In this document: positions 20,706-32,414 of the stretch, piece after piece
Position numbering within the stretch: position 1 is the first letter of the stretch
How the letters are laid out: each line of letters begins with the position of its first letter
NCBI GenBank assembly: GCA_037892935.1
Contig: JAYXKI010000018.1
Coordinates: 930,001 to 994,000, forward strand
Length of the DNA stretch: 64,000 nt
Source of the DNA: Phlebopus portentosus
Taxonomy: Eukaryota > Basidiomycota > Agaricomycetes > Boletales > Boletinellaceae
Reading direction: 5' to 3'
Position numbers and translations under genes: made by a program
The notes under the pieces: model-generated
Databases searched by the model: none
Told to the model about the DNA's origin: nothing
What the model saw: the letters and a program-made list of their open reading frames with translations, nothing else

Positions 20706-23700
20706 CTCCCCGTCTGGCATCAGAACATCCACAGGAGTTTCAACGACCAATCAACCAATTACCCTCATCAGAAAGGAAGAGCTTGCTGAAAAGCTAGAGC
20801 TAGACCTTAAATAAAATTGGTCACTAAGAAACCACGTCTCACAACCACTGAACAAAGCGAGTTTAGTATCACAGCAGTATTCATAGTAGAAGGCAGCTGC
20901 AGAAGGATTACTCAGCACAGAGAAATGAGATTGGCAAAAACTCCTACCAAAGCAAATTGCAGACTATGCAGACGTATTTGATCCAGATAAATCAAGGAGG
21001 TTATCCAAGTATACAAAATGAGATATGGCAATAAACCTCAAGGAAGGAGTACTATTACTAAAACCGAGACCTATTATCAAGCTCACATGAGAAGAGCAGG
21101 CAGCACTCAATACCTATGTCCAAGAATTACTATACAAAGGATGGATCAAGAAGGTTCACCCACATGAACCATGTCCAGTAGCAGCACCAGTCTTCTTTGT
21201 TAGAAAGAAAGATGAAGAAGCACGAGCAGTAACTGATTACTGAGACATCAACAAAGCAACAGTATCAGATCCATACCCAATACCAATTATGAGCATTCTA
21301 CTAGAGAAACTGGAGAAAGGAAAATTCTTCTTTACCCTCGATATGTGATTAGGATATAATAACCTGAGAATTCGAGAAGGAGATGAATGAAAGGCAGCAT
21401 TCTGAGTTGGCAATGCAGTCTACAAGCTGAAGGTCATGATGTTTGGAATGAAGAACTCACCTACAGTATTCTAATAATTTATGAATGACAACTTTAAATA
21501 TTAGCTTAGAACAGAAGAGGCACTAAACTATCTAGATGATCTCATTGGCCAAGCACAAACTGAAGAGGAGCACTAGACACTCCTCAGGGCAATTTTACAG
21601 AAATGCTAAGAACTCGACATCTATCTCAAAATTGAGAAATATCATTTCCTCCAAACCCAACTTGACTATCTGAGATTTGTAGTAGGAATGAAAGGCATTC
21701 AAATAGATACGAGAATGGCCAACACTAAAGACAAAATGACAGATCTGAAAGTTCCAAGGCTTTTGCAACTTCTACTGAAGATTCATCAGGAACTATGTCA
21801 ATTTATATATACCAATTGGCGAACTTATTAAGAAGGATCACAAGTTCATTTGAACAGAAGCATAGGACAAAGCTTTTGAAAGTATCAAGAAGGTATTCAA
21901 AACTGAAGTGGCATTAGCAATGCCAAAGCCAGACAAACTATACACATTAGAAACTGATGTATCTGATGTAGCAGTTGGTGCAGTCTTATAGCAAGAAGAT
22001 GACCAAGGAGAACTGAGACCTTTAGGTTTCATATCAAAGACACTATCAAGTGCTCAACAAAATTATCTAACACATGACAAAGAGATGCTAGCAATCATGG
22101 AAGCACTCGGACACTGGAGATACTTATTAGAAAGAACAAAGAAACCAATAACCATCTGAAGTGATTATGCAAACCTCCAATACTTTATAACAGCATAGAA
22201 TCTAATGAGATGTCAAGCAAGATGAGCACTAGAGTTATCACGATATAACTTCAAGATTCTCCATTGGCCAGGCAAGAAGAATCAGGCAGATGCACTATCA
22301 TGATGAGCTGATTATATGCCAGAGGACAAGGATAACTTAGGAGTTACCTTGCTACCATCTGATATGATTGAGCAGCAGATATTGTGACAAACTGAGATCA
22401 ATGGTCTATACAGGCTAGAAACAGAAATGATTACTATCTTTGATCCAATCATTTGAATAATCAAGAGAGATTACAATTCTGAGGAGGCTAGGAAGGAAAT
22501 ATTGGTGATCAAGAAGAGCAATGACTATAGTTACAGGAATGGCTTGTACTATATAACCAATGCATTATATGTCCCACCATCTACCAATCTGAAAGTGTTG
22601 CTAATCTGAAGGCACCATGACCACAAGCTCACAGGCCACCCAGAAGCAGAAAAGACCATAGAGCTTGTAAAGCAATTATACTATTGGCCGAAAATGGAAG
22701 AGATGATCTGAGAATATATCTCATTCTGTGACATATGTCAATGTGCAAAACTAATTCGACAGTTTTAAAATCTGCTACTCCAACTATTGACAGCACCGCA
22801 TCAACTATAGGAAACTATAATCTGTAACCTGATTACTAATTTACCAGTCAGCAATGAAGGCTACAGTTCAATACTTATTATAGTGGACAAACTCACTAAA
22901 ATAGGAAAGTTCATTCCTTGCCAGGGGATACCCAATGCTAAGCAGTTGACACACTTATTTTGCCAATACATCTTCAAATACTACGGGGCCCCTAAATAAG
23001 TAATCTCCAACTAAGGTAGCAACTTCACTGCGTAATTCCTCAAGGAGTTCTGCAGACTCATCAATATTGATTAGAAAACTAGTACAGTGTATCATCCACA
23101 AACCGATAGTCAAACCGAGTGACTCAATCAAGAACTTGAACAGTACTTATGCTGCTATGTGTTCTATCACCAAACAGATTGGACAGAGTACATCAATATG
23201 GCAGAATTTGCCTACAACAATCGGAAACACAGTACCACTCATCAGTCACCATTCTATACACTATATGGATGGCACTCTCACCTGGATATTGCGGAGACTG
23301 GTGATTCAAACGTGCTAGAAGCAATAAATCACCTAGAGGAGCTTCAATAAGTACAGCAAGAAGCCTATAATTTGATTAGGCAAGCGAATGAGGCAATGAA
23401 GCTTTATGCAGACCTGTATCAAGGTAAACTGCTGGAGTACAAGCCAGGAGATGAAGTGTTACTAGACATGAGGAATCTCAGTCAACTGAAACTGACAAAG
23501 AAACTTGCAATGAAATAGGCAGACCCTTATAAAGTCGAGAAGGCAGTCAGACAAGTGTCATTCAGATTACGCTTACCTGAAACCCTTCCAATACACTCTA
23601 TATTTCATGCAAGTCTTCTTAGGCCTTACAAGCAAAAGAACTACTCTGGAAGACCCACTTTGGATGAGCCACCACCTATTAAAGTGGAGGGCCAAGCAGA

Positions 23701-23890
23701 ATATGAAGTGGAGACAATTTATAACACACAACATCATCGAAACAAGATACAGTATCTTATTCAATGGAAAGGATACCAAGAGTGAATATAGGAGCCACTC
23801 GATAACCTCAAGAACTCCTATCAAATGATAGAAGAGTTCCACAAGAGGTACCCTCAGGCGATGAGGCCACCAAACCTTAATCAATAGATC
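20706..23890 (+). pseudogene. chromovirus-type Ty3/gypsy pol remnant
   Basis: This is a readable but stop-ridden Pol. The RT spans about 21150-21650 with YLDD at 21525-21536. RNase H lies at about 21940-22250. The integrase zinc domain (HHDHKLTGHP...CDICQCAK) is at about 22610-22750, and the core at about 22870-23350 includes YHPQTDSQTE. A chromodomain (YEVETIYNTQHH...LIQWKGYQE) is at 23700-23800, marking it as a chromovirus. Stops occur mainly where Trp or Gln is expected (TGG to TGA/TAG, CAA/CAG to TAA/TAG). Gag and protease are missing at the 5' side, where LTR-X abuts. CpG is scarce. Confidence 0.85.
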
Positions 23891-24302
23891 ACTAAATAAA
23901 GACAAATTAGAAGATAATTGCATCATATGCACTCCACCCAATAGAGCCATATATGGAGCCACAATAGAGATGATGAGTAAGGTATCTAACAACCTTACCA
24001 AGCAATGACATCACAGTGACACCTCAAAGCGATAGCAGAAGAAGACAAATTAGGCAAGAGAGAGGCAACATATCAATAAGATAGTATAAAAGATGAAGAA
24101 ACTCAAGCTTAAGGATCATTAACTCGAACCCTACTAGCTAATCATCTCTCAAAGTCAACTACTACTCAGACATGCCAGTCTTTGATAAACTCCAAGCATT
24201 CAGCACATCTGAAGATGCACCTGATTGAACATTTGCACTAAAGCCACCTACTGAATGTTATCAATGGCCACAGCTATGCAATCGCTTTAACCAAGAGAAC
24301 TA

Positions 24303-24336
24303 CAGCTGGGTGACAAAAGTAACGGCCACTGTCACA
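24303..24336 (+). repeat. Tc1 element left terminal inverted repeat
   Basis: A 34-bp repeat beginning CAGCTGGGTGAC and ending CACTGTCACA. It is identical to the reverse complement of 25594-25627, and the match stops at the next base. Confidence 0.93.
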
Positions 24337-24459
24337 TTTCACATGCTCGCATGACACGAGCATCCAACTTCATTTGCCTCTCGACGATGCAAAACAAAAA
24401 ATTATGACTAGATTTTTTGTATATACATTAATCTGTATTTACTGTTAGCTATCAAAGCA

Positions 24460-25587
24460 TTAGTATCTAGTAGGTCCTCCTTTTGAATCAATTACTGCCT
24501 GTGCACGGCGAGGTATAGACAAAATATAATTATTTATCTTCTCTATTGGTATCTGCTCCCATGCCTCCAATACAGCCGCCTCGAGCTCCCCAAGTGATGT
24601 TGGAGGATGTCGACGAGCCCATATATTCCGTTTCAGGTCCAGCCAGCATGGTTCAATTGCGCTGATGTCGGGTGAAGAGGGTGGATGTGGAAACCTTGAA
24701 ATGCTGTATTGTTCAAACCACTGTTGCGTTGACTTCGCAGTATGACAGCGTGCATTGTCCTGCTGAAATGTAACAGACCGATTGCGTCGTCGAACCTGCT
24801 TGTAAAAATCCAACAAACACCCATCTAAAACCTGCTCAATGTAACGCTTCGCAGTCATTCCACCACCCTTCCCACCTGGATAGTCAAGTACAATGAGAGG
24901 GCCCTTCCTGTTGTACATAATGCACCCCCACACCATAACATGCACAGGAGACTTGGTGAAGGTCGGAATAATGCAATCTTCATGCCAGACTTCATCGGGA
25001 CTTCGAGTACAGTAAACAGCACCCGGGTGTGAGCCGAGGTATACATAGCACTCATCTGAGAAGATGACCGACTTCAATTCCTTCATCGTTATCTTTGCCA
25101 GCTGTTTTGCACGTGCTAGCCTCTGCACCCGGTTGGCCTTGGTAATGTATGGAGCACGTCTGGCCTTCCTACGCTTAAGATCCATGGCCTCCAGCTCACG
25201 TTTGACGGTACGAGGACTGATTTTGGTATGCAGCTGTTTTGCAAGGATTTTGTATGGTGCAAAGCGGTTCTTTCGGGTGGTACGTCTCAGGAGGCGGCAT
25301 GCATGATCATCAAGTAGGCGTGGACATCCAGATCGGGGCTTGTTTTTTGTTGTACCAGTCGTCTCGAAGCGAGCAAAGATACGGCGCACAGTTCTCCGGG
25401 GCACTCCAAATGTTCTTGACACTTGCATAGTATTTTGGCCACCAATCATGGCACCAACAATGCGGTTCTTGACTGGCGATGCAAGCTGGGACCTCCTTGG
25501 ACACGCATCGGACATTTGGGGAGGGTCGTGGGTCGTCTGCGAGATGGAGGAGGCAAGCAAAGCGAGGGTATGGGCGACGCGGCACAT
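24460..25587 (-). CDS. Tc1/mariner (IS630-type) DDE transposase, intact
   Basis: The first ATG inside the element, 25587, lies just internal to the TIR and gives 375 residues; the open frame upstream of it leaves the element and is not used. N-terminal helix-turn-helix DNA-binding segments precede the catalytic core, for example QVSRTFGVPRRTVRRIFARF at about residues 65-84. The DDE residues are in SDECYVYLG, QQDNARCHTAKS and SPDISAIEPCWLDLK. That places 34 residues between the second Asp and the Glu, as in Tc1-type enzymes. It cuts and pastes the element by binding the 34-bp TIRs. No stop or frameshift is seen. Confidence 0.93.
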   Translation of the reverse strand: MCRVAHTLALLASSISQTTHDPPQMSDACPRRSQLASPVKNRIVGAMIGGQNTMQVSRTFGVPRRTVRRIFARFETTGTTKNKPRSGCPRLLDDHACRLLRRTTRKNRFAPYKILAKQLHTKISPRTVKRELEAMDLKRRKARRAPYITKANRVQRLARAKQLAKITMKELKSVIFSDECYVYLGSHPGAVYCTRSPDEVWHEDCIIPTFTKSPVHVMVWGCIMYNRKGPLIVLDYPGGKGGGMTAKRYIEQVLDGCLLDFYKQVRRRNRSVTFQQDNARCHTAKSTQQWFEQYSISRFPHPPSSPDISAIEPCWLDLKRNIWARRHPPTSLGELEAAVLEAWEQIPIEKINNYILSIPRRAQAVIDSKGGPTRY

Positions 25588-25593
25588 GTTTTT

Positions 25594-25627
25594 TGTGACA
25601 GTGGCCGTTACTTTTGTCACCCAGCTG
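25594..25627 (-). repeat. Tc1 element right terminal inverted repeat
   Basis: Perfect inverted partner of 24303-24336, followed immediately by the TA target duplication. Confidence 0.93.
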
Positions 25628-27516
25628 TATGAAGAAGAGACCATACCTCTATACTCAGGAAAACACTTTGATAATCTATTCAACAAATAGAACATAGTCC
25701 ATCATCTAGTCAAAGAATAACCCGATCTTATGATACTGAAGCAATCAGAAGGACAACTGCTTAAACTCAGTAACCCTCGAGATGCAGCAATCTGATGACT
25801 CAATGATGATGCATTCCTTACCTATGCAGTTAAACTTGAGACATGAGCCTTACATCAAGAACAAATTGACTTCAGCCATGAGCTGACATACAAGAATGTC
25901 ATGAGCATCTACCATTCAGCAATTCAAATTTGCGCCTATAGACAAGGCCTGACAATTACAACCCTTAATCAAATAATGCAATGGAGCCACTATCATCCCA
26001 TCAGTATAGACATGATGAAGTATATGAACTACCTAGCTGATCAGACAGCCTTTTATGCTTCCCATGCCATGCAGTTCATAGTGGTACTCAACATGACGAA
26101 GTACTATAAAGTACTAGATACCAGGAGCTTATGAGAGCCAGATGATCTACAGGCTAAGCAAATAGTCTATCAATTGATAACATCACACACCACCTAGTCA
26201 AAGGAAGGATAGTCAACTACAATTCACAATACCTTATAAAACTCAATGAGCGAGAAGAGGAAGCAAGGGGAAGACTATAGGCGATAAAACATCTGATGCT
26301 AGAGGATATGATGATCACAATCTATCAGTATCCAAGCGAGATCTACCAGCTAGACAACATGCTCACTATCATAGAGGAGGACAAGGAATTTAGTTCATCA
26401 GATGAAATCAATTCAGACGATTCAGATGAGGTTAATAAACTACCGCCTATGCCAATGAACTCATAGGAAATCATACCTGAGAGCAAAAAACTATGATTTA
26501 TACAAGCTTTTCATTACTTCTATGTAACCCCTTTCCCATATTGTGACCTGACATGATCAATTATGCATTCTATTCTTTCTGTAGTATCTATAGTCACATC
26601 TGACCAAATTATGCCATTATGCAACTATCATTCCCAACTCACTATGGTATTTATTTACCATATTCACTGAAATACTAAGTTGTGAATAAGTTGATAGGCA
26701 GTTTAAGCCTACTTGGTTTAACCAACTATCAACTGTTGCACTTTTTGTGCATGCCAGTGATACATGATGCATTATGCACCCTTTTCTTATCTTCTATGTA
26801 GATGAAGAGGAGCCAATAGGCACTTTGACTCTATTTTACTTTTCGAAAAACCTCTTTGGAGGCAGGTGAACCTATTGCTGTGCACTGGGTTGGTTAAATA
26901 TTACCTCTTGCCCAGTCAATATACCAGACAAGTCACTTCCAAAGTGAAATAAAACTCATTCAGTAATGACTTTATGACTTTTTCTTTCTTATCACTTTCA
27001 AATTGCATCATAATCTTTTACATGATGCATATTTCACATTTCACATTCACATCCCTTCCCACCACCCTTTACAAATTGATGACTTCCCAAACACTCTTCT
27101 CACGACTTTCTTACACTAAAATACCTGCTTTATCAACAGCTTTGGCCAAATTGAAAGATGCATTAGGGTTAGGAAAAATGCAGTTGACACACTGCTAAAT
27201 ATCTGCAGTTCCTTCAGGAACTGATTGCATCTTATAATTGATCTCCTATAGGACTATCAGCAGCTACAACCTGCAAACAGAGGCAAGAGAACTCACCTCA
27301 TTATGCCTTCTGTGGTCTAGAATTCAAAGATTCATGCTAAAAATTGCGACAAGCATAATGAAAACAATATAGACAGTGGCGACTTTGGACATAACTGGGC
27401 AGTGATGATGATGGTTTGATAGCAACATCAACTATCACTAGGTGACTTCTTTATCTGAGCTTTCTCATAGATTAGGATAAACATTTCTCTGAAAGTTCAT
27501 CTTAGGAGGGGGGTAG

Positions 27517-29110
27517 TGAAAGGATCTGCTTAAAAACTTATATCAAGATTGACACAATTGGCAGATCAACAGGATTAGCATTTCAAATGCAACTAGTAAC
27601 AGCCTAGCAGTCACTGGAGCCAAACTACTGTTCACACGACCAAGGCAATGGTCACGAATATCAATGGTAATATACGGGCACCTAAGAAGCATGCTACAAG
27701 TACATAACCCCACTGACTACTTAATACTGCCGACTGGTAATTGCCACTACCAGTTTACTACCGCTGACCGTCACCTTAATACTGCCAACCAAACTCCTGA
27801 TCTGACCTGATCAAAAGAAGTCAAGAAGCGATCAAAACTACTAGAAGCCTGAGAAGTCTAGAACATGACTACCAAAGCCTAACACCTAATGACTAAAGTC
27901 TAAAGGCTAATCTAAGCCCAATAGAGATATTACTGACATTCCAGCACTGTCAGACTTGTGCTCAAGTGCACATAGTCCTTTATGAGATATACTTTACAGT
28001 ATGTCATATTACAAGTGAGATGTGTGACTGCCAGATCGAAGTCCAACATTACACGCAAGAAGCATTACATGCCAATCCACCAAATCCTATAATACCTAAG
28101 TGACATAAGGAACTCACTGTTACAACTTGAACCCCTCGAGCTGCAGACCTAATAACTTGGAGAATACTAGGATAGTACAGACCAGAGCTGCACAATGCAT
28201 ATTTAGCTTCTACAGTACAAGCAAACCTTTATTTATCAAAAAATACAAACCTGGACATCAAGCAACTACAACTGGTACTCCAACGAAGGATATGGCAATA
28301 CATTTGCAACATTTAACTTTCAGGCAAAGTATAGCTAGTCACTCGAACACAACTGCATCCTTCAGCAGAACTCATACAGTTTATAATATATATTGGACTA
28401 TACTCTACATTAATCTGACATCTCAATACTGATGTGCAAGTTGTGCTTACACCTTTCAGACCACAAGATGAACAGCAAAGAGTTACATATCAAGCTGCCT
28501 ACATTGCACCAAAAGCTACAATTCCACATGGTGATAGAATCAACATCATAATGGAGCACTGACAGTGGAGCTTTTCATACTAGAATAGTATCTCTATTGT
28601 CTCAGTTAGCAACTCTACAGAATTCTATCATGGTGGAGATACATTGGAGCAAAGTGATGCTCAGTGGAGCAGAATGATAAAGGAAGTAATGTAATAGTGG
28701 AGAGAAGTGGAGCAAAGTGGATTAGAGTGGAGAGAAGCGGAGTAAAGTAGATTAGAGTGGAGAGAAGATGAGTAAGAAATAGAATAGAAAATGGATTATC
28801 TAGAAAGTATAAATAGCATTAGAAGTAGGCCCTCTTTCCCCCATCTTTTGATCCTCTTAACACATGGTGATAGTGTCTTAACTCACTATCTACTGTGTAC
28901 TTTGTACTACTACGCCTCTTGGAAATCCCAATCTGCTCTTACTCTATCTTATCTCTGAAAGCATCCCTAACCAGGACTGCAACTAGGAAGGATAGTAAGG
29001 GGACCATGTGATACAGCTAAACATAGGTAGATAGATCACCTCTGCACAACATATTGCTGCTTAGACAAAAGGACTGAAACTGGTATAACTTCGGACCTAC
29101 ACCTCTAACA
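27517..29110 (+). repeat. LTR-Y copy B, full length (1594 bp)
   Basis: It starts TGAAAGGATCTGC after a polypurine tract and ends CCTCTAACA. These are the same ends as the TSD-bounded solo copy at 52279-53828 (reverse strand). A TATA box (AAGTATAAATAGC) lies near 28806. A ~30-bp GTGGAG-rich unit is duplicated at about 28690-28770, which accounts for most of the 44-bp length excess over the solo copy. The flanks give no matching TSD. With the polypurine tract, this fits the 3' LTR of the decayed chromovirus to the left. Confidence 0.75.
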
Positions 29111-32040
29111 ATTGATGATTACAGCTACTACTGAGCTGTTCTTCCATTGAAGAAGAAAAGTGATGCATTTGCTGTCTTCAAGCAATTTAAGACCTATGCA
29201 GAGAACCAGTTAGGAGTGAAGATCAAAGCCACTTATGATGATAAAGGTAGAGAGTATGTGTCTAAGGAATGGGATTAGTTCTGTATTACTGCAGGCATCC
29301 ACAGATAGCATACTATCAGAGATGAACCTCATCAGAATAGTGTTGCAGAGCATGCTAACAGGACACTTGTAGAGGGCATCACTACTATGCTTAATGAAGC
29401 ACATCTGCTCTCTAGCTTCTGATAGGATACAGTGACAGTATTTGTGCATATATACAACTGCTCTCCCACCTCTGCTGTATTTACTAGTACATCCTATGAG
29501 CTCTAGTTCCAGTCAAAACCAGATGTCTCTCACTTACATATATTTAGATGCACCTCTTATATGCTTATGAAGAAAGATTAGCACAAGCAGCTACAGTCCT
29601 ACACACAGAAATGTGTGTTTCTAGGCTACTCCTCTAATTATAAAGGCTGGCTGTTCTAGAATCCACTTACCAGGAAGGAAGTTATTAGTGACTCTGCTCA
29701 ATTTGATGAGAGAGTCTTCCCTGGTATATCTAGAAACCCAGTTAACTTAAGTGTGAATATACCTACATAGACAGAAGACCTGCCAGAACAGGGGGGAGTA
29801 GAGGATGCTATTGATATTCTGCCAGCTCCTCCTCCTCCATCTGCTCCTATATATCTAGCAGATCCTCCTATGTCTACACCTACACCTACACTTAGTCCTC
29901 TATCCAATCTATCACCTAGCTTTCCTCCACACAGTGCTCCACATCCTTCTCCTTCACCAGCTACTCATCCACTAAAGCATGAACATACTACTTCACCACT
30001 GCTACCTAAGCAGACTTCAAAGAAATAAAGACTTATCTCTCCTTGGTGGCTAGATCCAATGTAGAGACCTATTAGACGTCACACTACTAGCTAGTATAAT
30101 GTGGACTATGTTGGACAGTGCCTTCCCAAATGTGTGCTAGGCTCCCTTATTTTACTATAGCACTTCAACTTCAACTCAGCAGAGCTAACTGCACCTGACA
30201 CTGCTTCTGATACTGACTCTGCAGCTCAGCCAGATGTTGTAGAGCAGCCAAAGCAGGATGTTAAAATAGATAGTGACTCACCTGATGAACTGGACATCAT
30301 GTCAAAAGAGGAGTTGCAAGCTGAAGCACTGATATTTGCTAGCCTAATGGATTTTGGTGCTAATGCAGAACTAGAGGACATCTATCTGTCTTATGAAGAT
30401 GCTCTGGAATATACATTCCAGTCATCTAATTATTCTAAGCATGTATTCTCTGCACAAGATGTGCAACACATCAGTCCTAAACCCTATTAGTAGAAGGACA
30501 TCAAAGAATACTCTGATGCAGACCTTTGGGAAAAGGCAGTCATGGAGGAATTTGTCAGTCTGATTGAGAATGGCACTTTTGAGCCAGTCAGGCTCTCTCC
30601 TGGCAGAAAGTCTATTGGATGCAGATGGGTGTTCAAGCTCAAGCGCAAGGCAGATGAATCTGTAAATAGATATAAGACAAGGCTGGTAGCCAAAGACTTC
30701 TCATAGTAACCAGGTTTTGAGTTCTCTCAGGTGTTTGCTTCTACAGCCAAGTAGGCTACACTTAGAGCTATCCTGGTATTAGCTGTATTTAAAGACCTTG
30801 AGCTGTATAGTGTTGATATCTCTACTGCTTTTCTCTATGGTGAGATGGAGCATAATGTCTATATGACTCAGCCTGAAGGATTTGAGGACTACTTTGGCTC
30901 TAGATTTGTTCTCAAGCTGATCAAGTCAATTTATAGCCTTAAGCAGGCTGGCCATCAATAGCACAAGAAGCTTGATTCAGTGATGAAGACCATGGGCTTT
31001 AAATTAGTACGCTGTGATTATAGCATTTGAGTGTACAGCAAAGATGAAGTGCGCATTATTATTCTAGTCTATATTGATGATATGACTATTGCTACAAAAT
31101 CTAAATAGCAATATGAGTTTATCAGAGATGAGCTGGCCAAGCACTTCAAACTGCATGAGTTGGGCCCAATCTCATTCTTACTAGAAGTTCACATCTAGAG
31201 AGATCGCTTCAAGCACTCTATCAGTCTGTCATAGAGACAGTATATTATTAATGTGCTAGAGCACTTCAGCATGAGCAATTGTGGCACTATTACTACTCCT
31301 CTCTCTAAGTAGAAGCTTAACAAGGACATAGCTTCTAAGACCCCTGCAGAAACTGAATACATAAAGCAGGTGCCTTACAAGCAATTAGTTAATGCACTCA
31401 TATATCTGGCTATAGCTACTAGGCCAGATATTACTTATGCAGTTGGTATCTTATGACACTTTAGTTCTAATCCTGGTCTAGCTCATTGGAAGGCAGCAAA
31501 GCATTTATATCATTATTTGTAGGGCACAAAGGATTTTAGGCTAACTTATACATCTGATCCTAAGTCACCTGAGCTGTTCACTACCTTCTGTGATGCTGAC
31601 CATGAAGGAAATGAGGATAATAGGTGCTCCACAAGTGGGATGGTTGTCAAGATAAGAACTGGTGCTATTAGCTAGGCTAGCAAGTTGCAGCCCTTTGTCA
31701 CTCTATCTACCACTGAAGCAGAGTATATTGCTGCTGTCAGTGTAGGACAAGAGATTATATGGCTGAGAAATCTGTTTACAGAATTTGACTACAAGTTTAA
31801 TGCACCTTTCTCTCTGTACATTAATAACCAGTCTGCTCTATCTGTAGCAAACAATTCTAAGCATCATAGATGCATGAAACACCTAAATCTGTGCTTTTAC
31901 TAGTTAAGAGATGTTGTAGAGGCTGGCCATATTAATGTATATTACTTGCCTACTCAGACTATGCCAGCTAACATTATGACCAAGGTACTTAGTAGAGTGA
32001 AGGTGCAGGAAATGTGTAGGATACTAGGATTGAAATGAGG
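29111..32040 (+). pseudogene. Ty1/copia pol remnant (integrase, RT, RNase H)
   Basis: It begins abruptly inside the integrase (TIDDYSYY, then KKKSDAFAVFKQFK) directly after LTR-Y. It continues through the integrase core (NSVAEHANRTL near 29338-29370). The RT starts around GCRWVFKLKRKA (30620-30655) with YIDDMTIA at 31070-31093. RNase H is at about 31580-31990 (TTEAEYIAA at 31711-31737). Integrase before RT defines Ty1/copia. Many stops (mostly TAG/TGA at Gln or Trp sites) show it is dead. Gag, protease and the integrase N-terminus are missing. Confidence 0.9.
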
Positions 32041-32154
32041 TGTGTCACACTGTATGATATATATCACATGTGTAGATGTGTACGTATATATGACATATCA
32101 CACATCATCACATATATAACATACATGTGACATAAGTGTCGAATCAGGGTGGAG

Positions 32155-32403
32155 TGTTAGAAGTGATCCTAACACTGTTACTATTCTTTATTTATTGTTC
32201 TGTTTATATTCTTTGTTATGTTCACTTTCTTGATCATGTGATACTTATGTAATCTTCTATAAAAGCGGCACAGTCTATTAGTAAGTACTTTACATCAAGT
32301 GTACTCACCACTGGACTTAGGTATGTAGTTAGACTGTTAATATATATCAAGTGTACTCACCACTGGACTCAGTGGTCTCTTGCTAGATTTGTGTGATCTA
32401 ACA
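32155..32403 (+). repeat. copia LTR, 249 bp
   Basis: It has TGTTAG...CTAACA ends and a TATA-like TCTATAAAAGC at about 32258. A 25-bp segment (CAAGTGTACTCACCACTGGACT...) is repeated inside it, at about 32296 and 32348. It is preceded by a copia-like polypurine tract (CAGGGTGGAG) and followed at once by a half-tRNA primer site. Confidence 0.8.
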
Positions 32404-32414
32404 GGTTATGAGCC
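32404..32414 (+). promoter_or_regulatory. half-tRNA (initiator Met) type primer-binding site
   Basis: GGTTATGAGCC directly follows the LTR. It is complementary to GGCUCAUAACC, the anticodon arm of eukaryotic initiator tRNA-Met. Drosophila copia and yeast Ty5 are known to prime with such a tRNA half. Its presence means the 32155 LTR also acts as the 5' LTR of a following copia copy. Confidence 0.7.

Larger units (their letters stand above)
24303..25627 (-). mobile_element. complete Tc1/mariner transposon, 1325 bp
   Basis: The element is flanked by TA dinucleotides (24301-24302 and 25628-25629), the standard Tc1/mariner target duplication. It has perfect 34-bp terminal inverted repeats starting CAGCTGGGTGACAAAAGT. 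It encodes a full-length transposase with the acidic triad in place. It sits inside the AT-rich decayed chromovirus tail but is itself GC-richer with many CpGs, so it inserted after the host element decayed. Confidence 0.95.
23891..27516 (+). other. tail of the decayed chromovirus, split by a Tc1/mariner element
   Basis: After the chromodomain come about 2.3 kb of decayed sequence in two blocks (23891-24302 and 25628-27516). The plus strand is partly readable as protein, for example 77 codons open at 25901-26134, but I recognise no family. The region ends in a purine-rich tract, GGAGGGGGGTAG (27505-27516), directly before LTR-Y copy B. This is the expected polypurine tract, so this is the 3' end of the element whose pol is at 20.7-23.9 kb. 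Confidence 0.5.

Noticed and set aside
25588..25695. Upstream extension of the Tc1 transposase frame
   Set aside because: It leaves the element through the TIR into flanking relic DNA; the ATG at 25587 inside the TIR is the sensible start.
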